Shown piece after piece: positions 47,608 to 56,101 of a stretch of DNA of 64,000 bases. The position numbers were made by a program, and so were the translations under genes. Under the pieces are notes generated by a model. The model was not told where the DNA came from and made no database searches. It saw nothing but the letters and a program-made list of their open reading frames with translations. Each line of letters begins with the position of its first letter. Position 1 is the stretch's first letter. The stretch is from Mesorhizobium neociceri (GTDB lineage Bacteria; Pseudomonadota; Alphaproteobacteria; Rhizobiales; Rhizobiaceae). Where the stretch lies: NCBI RefSeq assembly GCF_013520985.1, contig NZ_JACDTY010000016.1, positions 88,225 through 152,224 on the forward strand, given 5' to 3'.

Positions 47608-49029
47608 TTGAACCGCATCATTCCGCTGATACTGGCGGTCGCTCTTTTCATGGAAAACATGGATTCGACCGTCATTGCGACATCGCTGCCGGCAATTGCC
47701 GTCGACATCCACACCAGCCCGATCGCGCTCAAGCTGGCGCTGACCGCCTATCTGGTGTCGCTGGCGATCTTCATTCCGATCAGTGGCTGGATGGCCGACC
47801 GGTTCGGCGCCAAGAACGTGTTTCGCGCCGCGATCGGCGTGTTCATCGTCGGTTCGGTCTGCTGCGCCATTTCCAATTCGCTGCCGGCCTTCGTCGTGTC
47901 GCGCTTCCTGCAAGGCATAGGCGGCGCCATGATGACGCCGGTCGGCCGCCTGGTGCTGGTGCGCGCGACCCCGAAAAGCGAGTTGGTCGCCGCCATGTCA
48001 TGGCTGACCGTGCCGGCCCTGGTCGGGCCGCTCGTCGGCCCGCCGATCGGCGGTTTCATCACCACCTATTTCACCTGGCACTGGATTTTTCTGATCAACG
48101 TGCCGATCGGCCTGATCGGCATCTGGCTGGCGACGCGCTTCCTGCCGCAGACGGACTCGATGGAGACGCCGCCGCTTGATTTCGTCGGTTTCGTGCTGAG
48201 CGGGCTGGCTGCTTCCGGCGTTGTCTTCGGTCTGTCAGTGGTCAGCCTGCCCTATCTGCCGCCGGCGATCGGCTTCATTACCGTGGCAGTCGGCCTGCTT
48301 TCCGGCGTGCTCTATCTCCTGCATGCGCGGCGCGCCAAAAGCCCACTGCTGGCGCTGGAGCTGTTCCGCAACCAGGTGTTCCGCTCTTCCGTGCTCGGCG
48401 GCTCGCTGTTTCGTATCGGCATCGGCGCGGTGCCGTTCCTGCTGCCATTGATGTTCCAGATCGGTTTCGGGCTGACGCCGTTCCAGTCGGGCATGATCAC
48501 CTTCGTCTCGGCCATCGGCGCCATCGGCATGAAGTTTGTCACGGCGCTGATCTTCCGGCTCGCCGGCTTCCGCCGGGTGCTGATCTGGGGCTCGCTGATC
48601 GCCGCCGCATCGATCGCCATCTACGGCCTGTTCACGCCCGAAACACCTTACGCGCTGATGCTGGCCATATTGCTGGTCGGCGGCTTCATCCGCTCGATGT
48701 TCTTCACCGGCGTCAACGCGCTTTCCTATGCCGAGGTGTCGGCCGAGGACACCAGCAAGGCGACGCCGATCACGGCGGTGTTCCAGCAACTGTCGATCGC
48801 GCTCGGCGTTGCGCTGGCCGGCGGCATCCTGGAGGTGTCGACGTCGATCCATGGCGGCCCGCTGATGCTCAGCGATTTCCACATCGCATTCTTTATCGTG
48901 GCGGCGGTCTCGTCGGCGGCCTCGATATCGTTCATGCGGCTTGCGCCCGACGCCGGCAATGCGGTGTCCGGACATGGCCGGCTAACGACGCCAAAGACGC
49001 TGGAGCCGTTGGGTACGGCTGGGAAGTAG
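47608..49029 (+). CDS. MFS transporter, DHA2 (EmrB/QacA-like) drug exporter
   Basis: 473 residues with about 14 hydrophobic helices. The opening LILAVALFMENMDSTVIATSLPAIAVDIHTSPIALKLALTAYLVSLAIFIPISGWMADRFGAKNVF, with D-S-T-V in helix 1 and motif A GWMADRFGAKNVF, is diagnostic for DHA2. The antiporter motif is in SWLTVPALVGPLVGPPIGGFITTYFTWHWIFLINVPIG. The start codon is TTG at 47608, and the ribosome site is weak. No membrane-fusion partner is adjacent, so it may act alone. Confidence 0.9.
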   Translation: MNRIIPLILAVALFMENMDSTVIATSLPAIAVDIHTSPIALKLALTAYLVSLAIFIPISGWMADRFGAKNVFRAAIGVFIVGSVCCAISNSLPAFVVSRFLQGIGGAMMTPVGRLVLVRATPKSELVAAMSWLTVPALVGPLVGPPIGGFITTYFTWHWIFLINVPIGLIGIWLATRFLPQTDSMETPPLDFVGFVLSGLAASGVVFGLSVVSLPYLPPAIGFITVAVGLLSGVLYLLHARRAKSPLLALELFRNQVFRSSVLGGSLFRIGIGAVPFLLPLMFQIGFGLTPFQSGMITFVSAIGAIGMKFVTALIFRLAGFRRVLIWGSLIAAASIAIYGLFTPETPYALMLAILLVGGFIRSMFFTGVNALSYAEVSAEDTSKATPITAVFQQLSIALGVALAGGILEVSTSIHGGPLMLSDFHIAFFIVAAVSSAASISFMRLAPDAGNAVSGHGRLTTPKTLEPLGTAGK

Positions 49030-49038
49030 CTCCCTCTG

Positions 49039-49183
49039 CCTTCTCCCCCTGTGGGAGAAGGTGGATCGGCGCGACAGCGCCGAGACGGATGAGGGGTGTT
49101 CCAGCGGAGTGAGACGTCGGCGTTCCCTGGAACACCCCTCATCCGTCGCCTTCGGCGACACCTTCTCCCACAAGGGGAGAAGG
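49039..49183. repeat. Palindromic intergenic repeat, copy B
   Basis: Same family as 32167-32348. Core arms CGGATGAGGGGTGTTCCA (49086-49103) and TGGAACACCCCTCATCCG (49128-49145) are identical to those of copy A. Outer ends CCTTCTCCCC and GGGGAGAAGG also pair. It lies between convergent MFS and rlmE genes; the rlmE stop codon and the preceding 14 codons fall inside it. Confidence 0.92.
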
Positions 49184-49885
49184 TAGGGCGCGCCCTTTGA
49201 AGTCTTTGGCCAACAAATAAAGCTCCACCGACTCATCGCGCGAGGCCGGCGGCTTCACATGGTGCACCGAGCGGAAATTCTTCTTGAGCATGGAGAGAAG
49301 CTCGTTTTCGGCGCCGCCCTGAAATGTCTTGGCCAGAAAGTGACCGCCCGGCTTCAGCACCGACAGCGCGAAATCGGCGGCCACTTCGCACAGATGCATG
49401 GTGCGGATGTGGTCGGTGCGCTTGTGGCCGGTGGTGGGTGCTGCCATGTCCGACAATACAACATCGGGGTCGCCGCCCAGCGCCTCGGCGAGCTTTTGCG
49501 GCGCATCGGGGTCGAGGAAATCCATCAGCAGCACCGGCGCGCCGGGTACCGCGTCCATTTCGAGATAGTCGATGCCGATGACATGCGGGTTTTCCGCGGT
49601 GGATTTCGTCCTCGCGGCCGCCACCTGGCACCAACCGCCAGGGGCCGCGCCGAGGTCGATGACCTTCATGCCGGGCTTGAGCAGATGATGCTTGTCGTCG
49701 ATCTCGATCAACTTGTAGGCCGCGCGCGAGCGATAGCCGTCGGCTTTTGACCTCTGGACATAGGGGTCGTTGATGTGGCGCTGCAGCCAGCGGCGCGACG
49801 ATTCCTTCAGGCCGCTCTTCTTCCTGATCCGCGTCTTCAGCACCCGAATGCTGGCAGAACCTGGTTTTTCCGGTTTCTTGGTCAT
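49139..49885 (-). CDS. rlmE: 23S rRNA (uridine-2'-O-)-methyltransferase RlmE
   Basis: Methylates U2552 in the A loop of 23S rRNA late in 50S assembly. The 248-residue product begins MTKKPEKPG with a basic N-terminus. The FtsJ catalytic domain has SRAAYKLIEIDDKH (Lys), VIDLGAAPGGWCQVAA (SAM), DVVLSDMAAPTTGH (Asp), LKPGGHFLAKTFQGG (Lys) and SVELYLLAKDFKG (Glu), completing the K-D-K-E set. The last 14 residues (LPSPLVGEGVAEGDG) come from the repeat at 49039-49183 and are unlike the family. Follows ppx by 58 bp, probably cotranscribed. Confidence 0.94.
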   Translation of the reverse strand: MTKKPEKPGSASIRVLKTRIRKKSGLKESSRRWLQRHINDPYVQRSKADGYRSRAAYKLIEIDDKHHLLKPGMKVIDLGAAPGGWCQVAAARTKSTAENPHVIGIDYLEMDAVPGAPVLLMDFLDPDAPQKLAEALGGDPDVVLSDMAAPTTGHKRTDHIRTMHLCEVAADFALSVLKPGGHFLAKTFQGGAENELLSMLKKNFRSVHHVKPPASRDESVELYLLAKDFKGRALPSPLVGEGVAEGDG

Positions 49886-49902
49886 GACTTGATTTCTTGT
49901 TT

Positions 49903-49951
49903 GAGCATGATCTTTTCCGAAAACCGCTCGGCACTTTTCGGGATCATGCTC
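49903..49951. repeat. GAGCATGATC-type palindromic repeat between ppx and rlmE
   Basis: Arms GAGCATGATC (49903-49912) and GATCATGCTC (49942-49951), with inner pairing TTTTCCGAAAACCG / CACTTTTCGG. The ppx stop codon (49944-49946) lies in the right arm. Sequences of this form are a familiar short repeat in Mesorhizobium and relatives, as far as I recall. Confidence 0.8.
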
Positions 49952-51284
49952 GGCCACGCCCACTGTTGCGCCAGACGCCGTCATCGGCCATCAGCTCGCT
50001 CAAAATGCCTTCGCGTAAGCCCCGGTCGGCGACACGCAGACGCTCCGACGGCCACACCGCGCGGATCGCTTCGAGGATAGCACAGCCGGCCAGCACCAGG
50101 TCGGCGCGATCGGCGCCGATGCAAGGGTTGGCGCAGCGCTGCTGGAAATCCCAGCCGACCAGCTTTTCGACCATGCGGTCGACGCTGTCGCGATCCATCC
50201 ACAATCCGTCGACGCGGCGGCGGTCGTAGCGCTCAAGGTCGAGATGGACGCCGGCCAGAGTCGTAACCGTGCCGGAGGTGCCAAGCAGATGGAACTTCGG
50301 GCTAGCAAGCACATGGCTCAGCCGGTCACGGCCATCGAAGGCGCGCAGCCGCACCGCGACGTCCTCGACCATGGCGGCAAAGATTTCGCGCGTCACCGTG
50401 CGGCCGCCAAAACGTTCGGCCAGCGAGACGACGCCGACCGGCAGCGATGTCCACGACACGATGTGGTTGGCAAGCCGCGGCGAGCGCTGGCCGGTGAGGT
50501 CGATCAGCGCGATTTCGGACGAGCCGCCGCCAATGTCGAACAGCACCACGCCTTGCGTGTCGCGCTCGACCAGCGAGCCGCAGCCCGACACCGCCAAGCG
50601 GGCCTCCGTCTGGCGGTCGATGATCTCGAGTTTCAGGCCGGCCTCGCGCTCGACCCGCTGCAGGAATTCGACGCCGTTATCGGCGGTGCGGCATGCCTCG
50701 GTGGCGATCAGCCGGGCCTTTTTGATCTTGCGGTTGCGCAATTTGTCGCCGCAGATTTTCAGCGCCTCGACGGCGCGGTCCATCGCTGCCTGGCTCAGGT
50801 GCCCATTGGCCGTCAGCCCCTCGCCCAGCCTGACGATGCGAGAGAAAGCGTCGATGACGCGGAACTGGCCGTGGCGCTGCGGCACCGCGACCAAAAGCCG
50901 GCAATTGTTGGTGCCGAGATCGAGCGCGGCAAACACCGGCAGTTCCTGCATCGGCGGCCGCTGTATGGGCTGTTCCGGCCTGGGCGGCGGGGGCGGCGAT
51001 GCGGGCACGGGGCTTGGCGGGATGTTGACGGCCGGCGGGCCGGCCGCAACGAGATGCGCGGCCGCTGTGATCTCGTCGCGTGCAAAAACCTTGCGTCCGC
51101 GTCGGCGCTTGCGCCGCTTTCTCGCCTTGCCTCGCTGATGCTGGGCGTCGCCGGCCTGTCCGTTGCCGGACTGAGGCCCCGCCTGGCGGGGCCGCCCGGC
51201 GGATGGGCTTGCCTGGCCTGACGGCGGCGAAGCCCTGGACACGCCCACTTCCGGCGCGCCAGCGCCGGTGTCGTGGTCTTCCAC
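49944..51284 (-). CDS. ppx: Ppx/GppA-family exopolyphosphatase
   Basis: 446 residues. The first 110 are low-complexity: a basic cluster (KARKRRKRRRGRK) then a Pro-rich stretch, perhaps for polyanion or nucleic-acid binding. The actin-like catalytic part begins at VFAALDLGTNNCRLLVA (phosphate 1), has FDIGGGSSEIALIDL (phosphate 2) and LGTSGTVTTLAGVHLDL. Hydrolyses polyphosphate or pppGpp; the sequence does not decide. The GTG at 51284 has AAGGA six bases upstream; an upstream GTG at 51335 is possible. The stop lies in a palindromic repeat shared with the rlmE leader. Confidence 0.9.
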   Translation of the reverse strand: MEDHDTGAGAPEVGVSRASPPSGQASPSAGRPRQAGPQSGNGQAGDAQHQRGKARKRRKRRRGRKVFARDEITAAAHLVAAGPPAVNIPPSPVPASPPPPPRPEQPIQRPPMQELPVFAALDLGTNNCRLLVAVPQRHGQFRVIDAFSRIVRLGEGLTANGHLSQAAMDRAVEALKICGDKLRNRKIKKARLIATEACRTADNGVEFLQRVEREAGLKLEIIDRQTEARLAVSGCGSLVERDTQGVVLFDIGGGSSEIALIDLTGQRSPRLANHIVSWTSLPVGVVSLAERFGGRTVTREIFAAMVEDVAVRLRAFDGRDRLSHVLASPKFHLLGTSGTVTTLAGVHLDLERYDRRRVDGLWMDRDSVDRMVEKLVGWDFQQRCANPCIGADRADLVLAGCAILEAIRAVWPSERLRVADRGLREGILSELMADDGVWRNSGRGRA

Positions 51285-51570
51285 TTCGGGTCCTTCCGGC
51301 GCCGCGCGAACCGGGAAACCGGACGCTGCAGGCACCTAAATGTTTTAAGTTGCCGCCAGAGTAGCAGTGCCGGACCCGATCACCAAGAGCAGTGGGGCAA
51401 ATTTTGCCGGCATCATGCCGCGGCAATGCTTGCGGCGCTGAATAGCGGGGCTTGTCAGGTTGAATAGCCGGCTTCAATGAGGCATTTCTGAAATGAGGGG
51501 CAATATTGGTGAATCGCGGACGTTTTCACGCCCGCTTGGGCGATGGGCAGCAACGCATGACGAGAACTCC

Positions 51571-52503
51571 ATGAGCTGGAGGCGCTATCTGTGGCCGGTC
51601 ATCGGCATCGCGGCGGTGATCTTTTCGCTGCTGCTGCTGTGGCATGAGCTGCGCGGCATTTCGATCGACGATGTCTGGGACGGCATCGTCGCCATCCCGA
51701 CGCGCGGCTGGGTGCTGGCGGCGCTGAGCTCGGTGGTCGCCTACGCCTCGCTCGCCGGCTACGACCATATTGCGCTGCTGCACATCGGCAAGAAGGTATC
51801 GTGGCTGTTCGTCACCTTCTGCTCCTTCACCACCTATGCGCTGTCGCACAACATTGGCGGCTCGGTGTTTTCGGGCGCCGTGATCCGCTACCGCGCCTAT
51901 GGCACCAGGGGGCTGACCGGACAGGACGTCGGGATATTGGTGGCGATCTGCTGGATCACATTCGTGCTCTCCAGCCTGCTGGTCGGCGGCCTGGTGCTGG
52001 TGTTCGAGCCTGCAATCATCGACCGCTTTTCAGGCGCTCCCCACCACGGCCTGGCGATCGCCGCCGGCACCGCTTTGCTCATTCTGGTCGGCGCCTACAT
52101 CTTCGGCAGCTGGCTGCACCTGAAGCCGCTGAAAATCGCCGGCTTCCAGCTGCACTACCCGGCGCTACCGATCGTTGCGCGGCAGTTGCTGATCGGCCCG
52201 ATCGAACTTTTGGCGGCGGCGGCGATCATCTTCTTTGCCCTGCCCTTGGCCGGCAATCCAGGCTATTTCGTCATCCTCGGCGTGTTCCTGGTGTCGTTCT
52301 CGGTGGCGCAGATCTCGCATGCGCCGGGCGGGCTCGGCGTGTTCGAGGTGGTGTTCCTCGCCGGACTGTCACAGATGGATCCGGTTGGCGTGCTGGCGGC
52401 ACTTCTGGTGTTCCGGCTGTTCTACCTCATCATCCCGCTGCTGATCGCGCTGGGCGTGGTGCTGTTCTTCGAGCATTCGCAATACAGCCGCGGCGAGACG
52501 TAG
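51571..52503 (+). CDS. Lysylphosphatidylglycerol synthase-type (flippase-like) membrane protein
   Basis: 310-residue inner-membrane protein with about eight helices. LAGYDHIALLHIGKKVSWLFVTFCSFTTYALSHNIGGSVFSGAVIRYRAYGTRGL and SVAQISHAPGGLGVFEVVFLAGL are the conserved blocks of the AglD/MprF N-terminal (UPF0104) family. There is no C-terminal aminoacyl-transferase domain, so a lipid flippase role fits better than lysyl transfer. The ATG at 51571 begins right before the first helix. Confidence 0.86.
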   Translation: MSWRRYLWPVIGIAAVIFSLLLLWHELRGISIDDVWDGIVAIPTRGWVLAALSSVVAYASLAGYDHIALLHIGKKVSWLFVTFCSFTTYALSHNIGGSVFSGAVIRYRAYGTRGLTGQDVGILVAICWITFVLSSLLVGGLVLVFEPAIIDRFSGAPHHGLAIAAGTALLILVGAYIFGSWLHLKPLKIAGFQLHYPALPIVARQLLIGPIELLAAAAIIFFALPLAGNPGYFVILGVFLVSFSVAQISHAPGGLGVFEVVFLAGLSQMDPVGVLAALLVFRLFYLIIPLLIALGVVLFFEHSQYSRGET

Positions 52504-52634
52504 CGCCCCGCCCGCGCATCAACGGAACAAACCAAAAGCCCATGATTGAAACGCAACGCAGGCTTGACTATTTTCCGGCGGCGGCTACAAGGCACGCGCG
52601 GCTGCTTCGGCGGCCCACCAGCGCGACAGCGCCT

Positions 52635-52708
52635 GCTGGGGAATAGGTTAACGGTAGACCCACGGACTCTGACTCCGTTAGTCCTGGTTCGAATCCAGGT
52701 TCCCCAGC
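52635..52708 (+). tRNA. tRNA-Gln (anticodon CTG)
   Basis: 74 nt including an encoded CCA. Acceptor TGGGGAA pairs with TTCCCCA, the anticodon stem ACGGA/TCCGT carries loop CTCTGAC with anticodon CTG at about 52667-52669, and the T arm reads CCTGGTTCGAATCCAGG. The discriminator is G. Everything downstream of it up to about 56.1 kb looks accessory, so its 3' end could be an integration site, though no integrase or duplicated end is seen. Confidence 0.95.
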
Positions 52709-52851
52709 CAACCTTCTTTCTCGCAATAAAATCAATGACTTACCTAAACAAAAAACCACAACCGGAACACATTTCCGGGACACAAAACTGCCGCTTTGAT
52801 CTTCAGGCTTTTTAGTTCTCTTGGTTGCAGGATTCTGCCACCATTCAATGT

Positions 52852-53382
52852 ATGTGCGCGATGGTTCTAGCTTCAGCAAAATGGCTTACCTTTTTCGGCT
52901 TAGCTCTTGCTACGGTCGCGGCACTCTTACTCGCCTTCAAGGGGAGCGTGTTGTATGAGTGGTTGCAATGGGCGGAGTTCAACAATGTTTTCAAGAGCCT
53001 GGGCAAGGTGGCCGCTAAACATGAGCGCCTCTACGAGAGAACAAGAGTGTCACCTATGCTTGCTACCTCGGAAGTGGTCATTAAGGATTTGGACTCCAGA
53101 CTGAAAGGCGGCCTGGTGGGACTGGCGATACAGAGAGTTTATTGGTTGCGAGCCCATGACAGGCTACGCAGAAATTTAAGCCTTACTCCAAAATCGGTCG
53201 AATCCCCCGCCAAAATAGTTCGGCAAAAATTTGTCGAAGCCAGCCGGGAGGAAGCCAGCAAGGCGCTAACGGATTCTATAGCAAACACGTCCCTGGCTGA
53301 AGGTCGATATATAAAATTTGCTGTTTGGGTGTTCCTTTTTGGGTCTACGATGCAGCTTTTTGCAAGCATCCCGTGGTGCTGA
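52852..53382 (+). CDS. Membrane protein of unknown function, accessory region
   Basis: 176 residues with two hydrophobic helices, one at the N-terminus (LTFFGLALATVAALLLAF) and one at the C-terminus (IKFAVWVFLFGSTMQLFAS). The middle is basic and helical, cytoplasmic or periplasmic (RVYWLRAHDRLRRNLSL). No family is recognised. Lower GC than the surrounding genes and unusual codons suggest transferred DNA. It is the first gene after tRNA-Gln. Start could also be TTG at 52825. Confidence 0.6.
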   Translation: MCAMVLASAKWLTFFGLALATVAALLLAFKGSVLYEWLQWAEFNNVFKSLGKVAAKHERLYERTRVSPMLATSEVVIKDLDSRLKGGLVGLAIQRVYWLRAHDRLRRNLSLTPKSVESPAKIVRQKFVEASREEASKALTDSIANTSLAEGRYIKFAVWVFLFGSTMQLFASIPWC

Positions 53383-53407
53383 AAGCGAAGCCGTCAAATA
53401 TTGACGA

Positions 53408-53638
53408 TCAATGCTCTGTATCAGTGTACACCCAAGGCCCCTTCTCTTCTATGCGCTGCGCAGCGTGCTCTACGGCTTCTTCATCTGCATCTGGAAAATT
53501 ATCACGAATCCACTCAGCCGCATCAATGTTGAAATCGTCCACCAAATCGCCGGCATAATTCTGGTTGTCGATCGCTAGGCCGACATTCTCCTGGCTAAGA
53601 AACTCTGCAACAATTTCGTTCGATACCGCGATATCCAT
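53408..53638 (-). CDS. Small acidic protein (76 aa)
   Basis: 76 residues, acidic, beginning MDIAVSNEIVAEFLSQENVGLAIDNQ, with FNIDAAEWIRDNFPDADEEAVEHAAQRIEEKG as a probable two-helix unit. GGGAGG precedes the ATG at eight bases, a strong ribosome site. No domain recognised; acidity and size are compatible with a DNA-mimic, inhibitor or antitoxin, but this is speculation. Convergent with the membrane protein gene. Confidence 0.6.
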   Translation of the reverse strand: MDIAVSNEIVAEFLSQENVGLAIDNQNYAGDLVDDFNIDAAEWIRDNFPDADEEAVEHAAQRIEEKGPWVYTDTEH

Positions 53639-53646
53639 TTCATTGC

Positions 53647-54082
53647 CTCCCAAGGCTCGAATTTGAGTCGAAGTTGTGATTCTATCCCTGATGCGATGGA
53701 GTGGCCAGGCCATAGTCCGGCCTGTCCTCCAGTCCAAGCAAGCCATCGTCGATCCGCTCCTGGCACAGCGAGCACTACCGCGCGCTTCGTGACGTCCACG
53801 AGCCGCTGTTGAAATCGATGGAGAAAATCATCGGTAGGAAGGCAGCGTTCATCCAGTGGACCACCACCGGGCCGGTTTGGCCGCCTGCCGCTGATAGTTA
53901 GGACAGAGCGAGCGCGTTTGTTGCTTTGCCGGTATCGGCTCAGCCCAGACCAAAGTCCGGCTTGTGGCTGGGCTCAAGCAAGCGCAATATCGCTGAAGAA
54001 CCCGACGGCTGAGGGCCTGGATCGCAATAGAGGCGGCCCAGGCTCTTGGTTTTTCGGGGGCGATGTTTGAGGGAGCAGCGCA
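53647..54082. other. Intergenic region with an orphan reading-frame fragment
   Basis: A plus-strand open stretch at about 53716-53901 encodes SWHSEHYRALRDVHEPLL then KSMEKIIGRKAAFIQW and ends TGPVWPPAADS. It lacks a plausible start and reads like the C-terminal remnant of a larger gene, of a family I do not recognise. The rest of the gap shows nothing. Confidence 0.35.
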
Positions 54083-54613
54083 TTGTTCGTCGATTACTAC
54101 GAACTCTTGGAGATCAGCCCAAACGCCAACTCGGAGACGCTAGAGCGAATATTTCGCTATTTTGCGATGCGCTATCATCCCGACAATCAGCAAACCGGAA
54201 ATGAAGCCCGCTTCAGTGAAATAGTAGAAGCACACAACGTCCTGAAAGATCCGGTCAAGCGCGCCCAATACGACATCTCCCATCGAGAGCATGCCGGTCT
54301 GCACCTTCAATTGGTGGAGGAAGCAAGCGACGCCAAGGGCGTTCAGAAGGACGCCGTGGTCCAGGCCAAACTGCTTTCCCTGCTCTACGTGAAGCGCCGC
54401 CAGGATGTCAGCAACCCCGGCATTGGCGACGTCGAGATCGAACGCTTGTTGGGCTGTCCGCGAGAGCATCTCGAGTTCCATCTCTGGTACATGAAGGCGA
54501 AGGGGTGGATCGCAAGAATTGAGAACGGGACAATCGCGATCACGGTTGAAGGCGTCGACCGCGCCGATTCCGAACTGCGTCGCGATACCAGCATTCGGCT
54601 GCTGGGATCATAG
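54083..54613 (+). CDS. J-domain protein with C-terminal extension
   Basis: 176 residues starting at TTG. Residues 1-65 form a J domain: DYYELLEISPNANSETLERIFRYFAMRYHPDNQQTG, with HPD in helix II-III, and FSEIVEAHNVLKDPVKRAQYD. There is no G/F region or zinc finger. The C-terminal 80 residues (LLSLLYVKRRQDVSNPGIGDVEIERLLGCPREHLEFHLWYMKAKGWIARIENGTIAIT) look like a winged helix. Probably recruits DnaK to a specific partner, perhaps DNA-bound. Standing alone in the accessory region. Confidence 0.8.
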   Translation: MFVDYYELLEISPNANSETLERIFRYFAMRYHPDNQQTGNEARFSEIVEAHNVLKDPVKRAQYDISHREHAGLHLQLVEEASDAKGVQKDAVVQAKLLSLLYVKRRQDVSNPGIGDVEIERLLGCPREHLEFHLWYMKAKGWIARIENGTIAITVEGVDRADSELRRDTSIRLLGS

Positions 54614-54787
54614 AACAGTGAACCGTTGACCCAGGCTGCTGGGCAGGTCCGTCGGCACCGCCGCGAGGCTGTGTTCAAACAGTGATTCACATCGACATCG
54701 GTTCGATCTAGAACCTGGTCATGGAAGCCCTATTCGATGACCTCTCGAACGCCATCAGGGAGCCCGCACCCTGCACAAGGCCAAGTG

Positions 54788-55420
54788 ATGCCCACCGATA
54801 GCCAGTACATTCTCGAACGCACCAGGCAGGGATGCGTGACGCTTGCCGATGACGAGTTCGTCATCGACAGGCTGGTGAAGTATGTCGGCAATGGGCGGAT
54901 CCGGTGGCACGTCGAATTGCGTGGGCATCGCATTGAGCTGACGACAGGCCAGATCAAGAAGCAGCCGACCTTCCGCAGGAAAATCCTCGAACAGGCTGGC
55001 GTGCTGCCGCCCCAGCGCGCCGGGGCCAATTACAGGCGATGGGCGCTCGACCTGAGGAGGAACGCCGTCGAGCTTCCCTGGCGCGACAGGCCGGTCGATG
55101 CCGGTTTCGCCATCGACAGGCTCACCAGCCACGGCGATGGGCGCTGGACGGTCGAATACCAGGGCAAGGCCATCAAGTTCACGACGACCAAACTGCGCAG
55201 GCAGCTCAGCTTCCGCAAACGTATGCTGGCCAAGGCCAAGGTGCTGCCGCCCGAGTTGACCCCGACCGCCTATCGCAAGTGGATGGACTGGCTCATTCAA
55301 AACGCCGCCGAGGCTGTGCCGCTGGCCGGCGAAGCGTCGATGACGGAGAAAAGCTGGCTTGATGACCTGCCAGAGCTGGCCGGCTGGCAAGATGAAGCGC
55401 CGCCCCAAGGGACCGACTAG
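54788..55420 (+). CDS. Internally duplicated protein of unknown function
   Basis: 210 residues made of two related units of about 75 residues. Unit 1 runs from DEFVIDRLVKYVGNGRIRW to YRRWALDLRRNAVELPW, unit 2 from AGFAIDRLTSHGDGRWTVEY to YRKWMDWLIQNAAEAVPL. Each has a beta hairpin, a basic segment (FRRKILEQAGVLPPQ / FRKRMLAKAKVLPPE) and a Trp helix, which looks like a small nucleic-acid-binding module. No family recognised. ATG at 54788 chosen; an earlier in-frame start at 54737 is open. Confidence 0.65.
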   Translation: MPTDSQYILERTRQGCVTLADDEFVIDRLVKYVGNGRIRWHVELRGHRIELTTGQIKKQPTFRRKILEQAGVLPPQRAGANYRRWALDLRRNAVELPWRDRPVDAGFAIDRLTSHGDGRWTVEYQGKAIKFTTTKLRRQLSFRKRMLAKAKVLPPELTPTAYRKWMDWLIQNAAEAVPLAGEASMTEKSWLDDLPELAGWQDEAPPQGTD

Positions 55421-55512
55421 GGCGGCGACATCCAATAAAGATTTATCCGCATTTTAACTAATGTAGGCAATCCTCACAGACAGACGTTCTCCCGACTGAC
55501 GGGCAGAGTGAA

Positions 55513-55815
55513 ATGACTGATCTTGTGGATGAGGATGAGCTTCCGGCACCCAGCCGATCCGGCCGCTGGCGCGCAATAGCCTTGGCGACACTCCAGATCG
55601 TCCCGCCGGTCATTTCGGTGGGATGCGCCATCATGGCCGGCTATTTCACCTATGTGGCTTCGCATTCGAACAACAAGCCGCCCCCAGACATGGCCGCTTT
55701 GGCCGTGTCGATCATGAAATCCGGCGATGCTTCTCCGGAACTGCGCGATTGGGCAGCGGACGTTCTGGGGATACAGACCGATATCGGAATGCCTGCCAAA
55801 ACTGCCCAGCAATAA
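55513..55815 (+). CDS. Small single-span membrane protein
   Basis: 100 residues: acidic N-terminus, one helix (IALATLQIVPPVISVGCAIMAGYFTYVAS) and a soluble C-terminal tail with SIMKSGDASPELRDWAADVLGIQTD. No family recognised. The tail resembles sequences in proteins of mobile elements where a short helical motif follows a membrane anchor, but I cannot assign it. Confidence 0.55.
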   Translation: MTDLVDEDELPAPSRSGRWRAIALATLQIVPPVISVGCAIMAGYFTYVASHSNNKPPPDMAALAVSIMKSGDASPELRDWAADVLGIQTDIGMPAKTAQQ

Positions 55816-56101
55816 CCGCCTGCCAGGTCTGATATTCCTGCGGCAGGAACTCGGTCGCCGCCCAAGCCGGCGGCCGGCGCCGCTCATCAAGAGATTGCCC
55901 GAGTAGGCGCCGGCCAGGCGGGCATTGGGTTACCCGCCGGCGCTACATTAGCATTGGCGCATTGACCTGAAATGGCGCGAACGCGGAAGGCCGGCAGCCG
56001 CGGCATCATAGCAATTTTTCCCAAGACCGGAACACGCAACGCCGCAATGGTTGTGGCGCCGATGTTCCAGCATTTTGGCGTGGCTTGCCCTGGAGACAGT
56101 C

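Noticed and set aside
52635..52708. tRNA-Gln as a proven attachment site
   Set aside because: No integrase gene and no repeated copy of the tRNA 3' end found in the window, so only a suggestion is kept.
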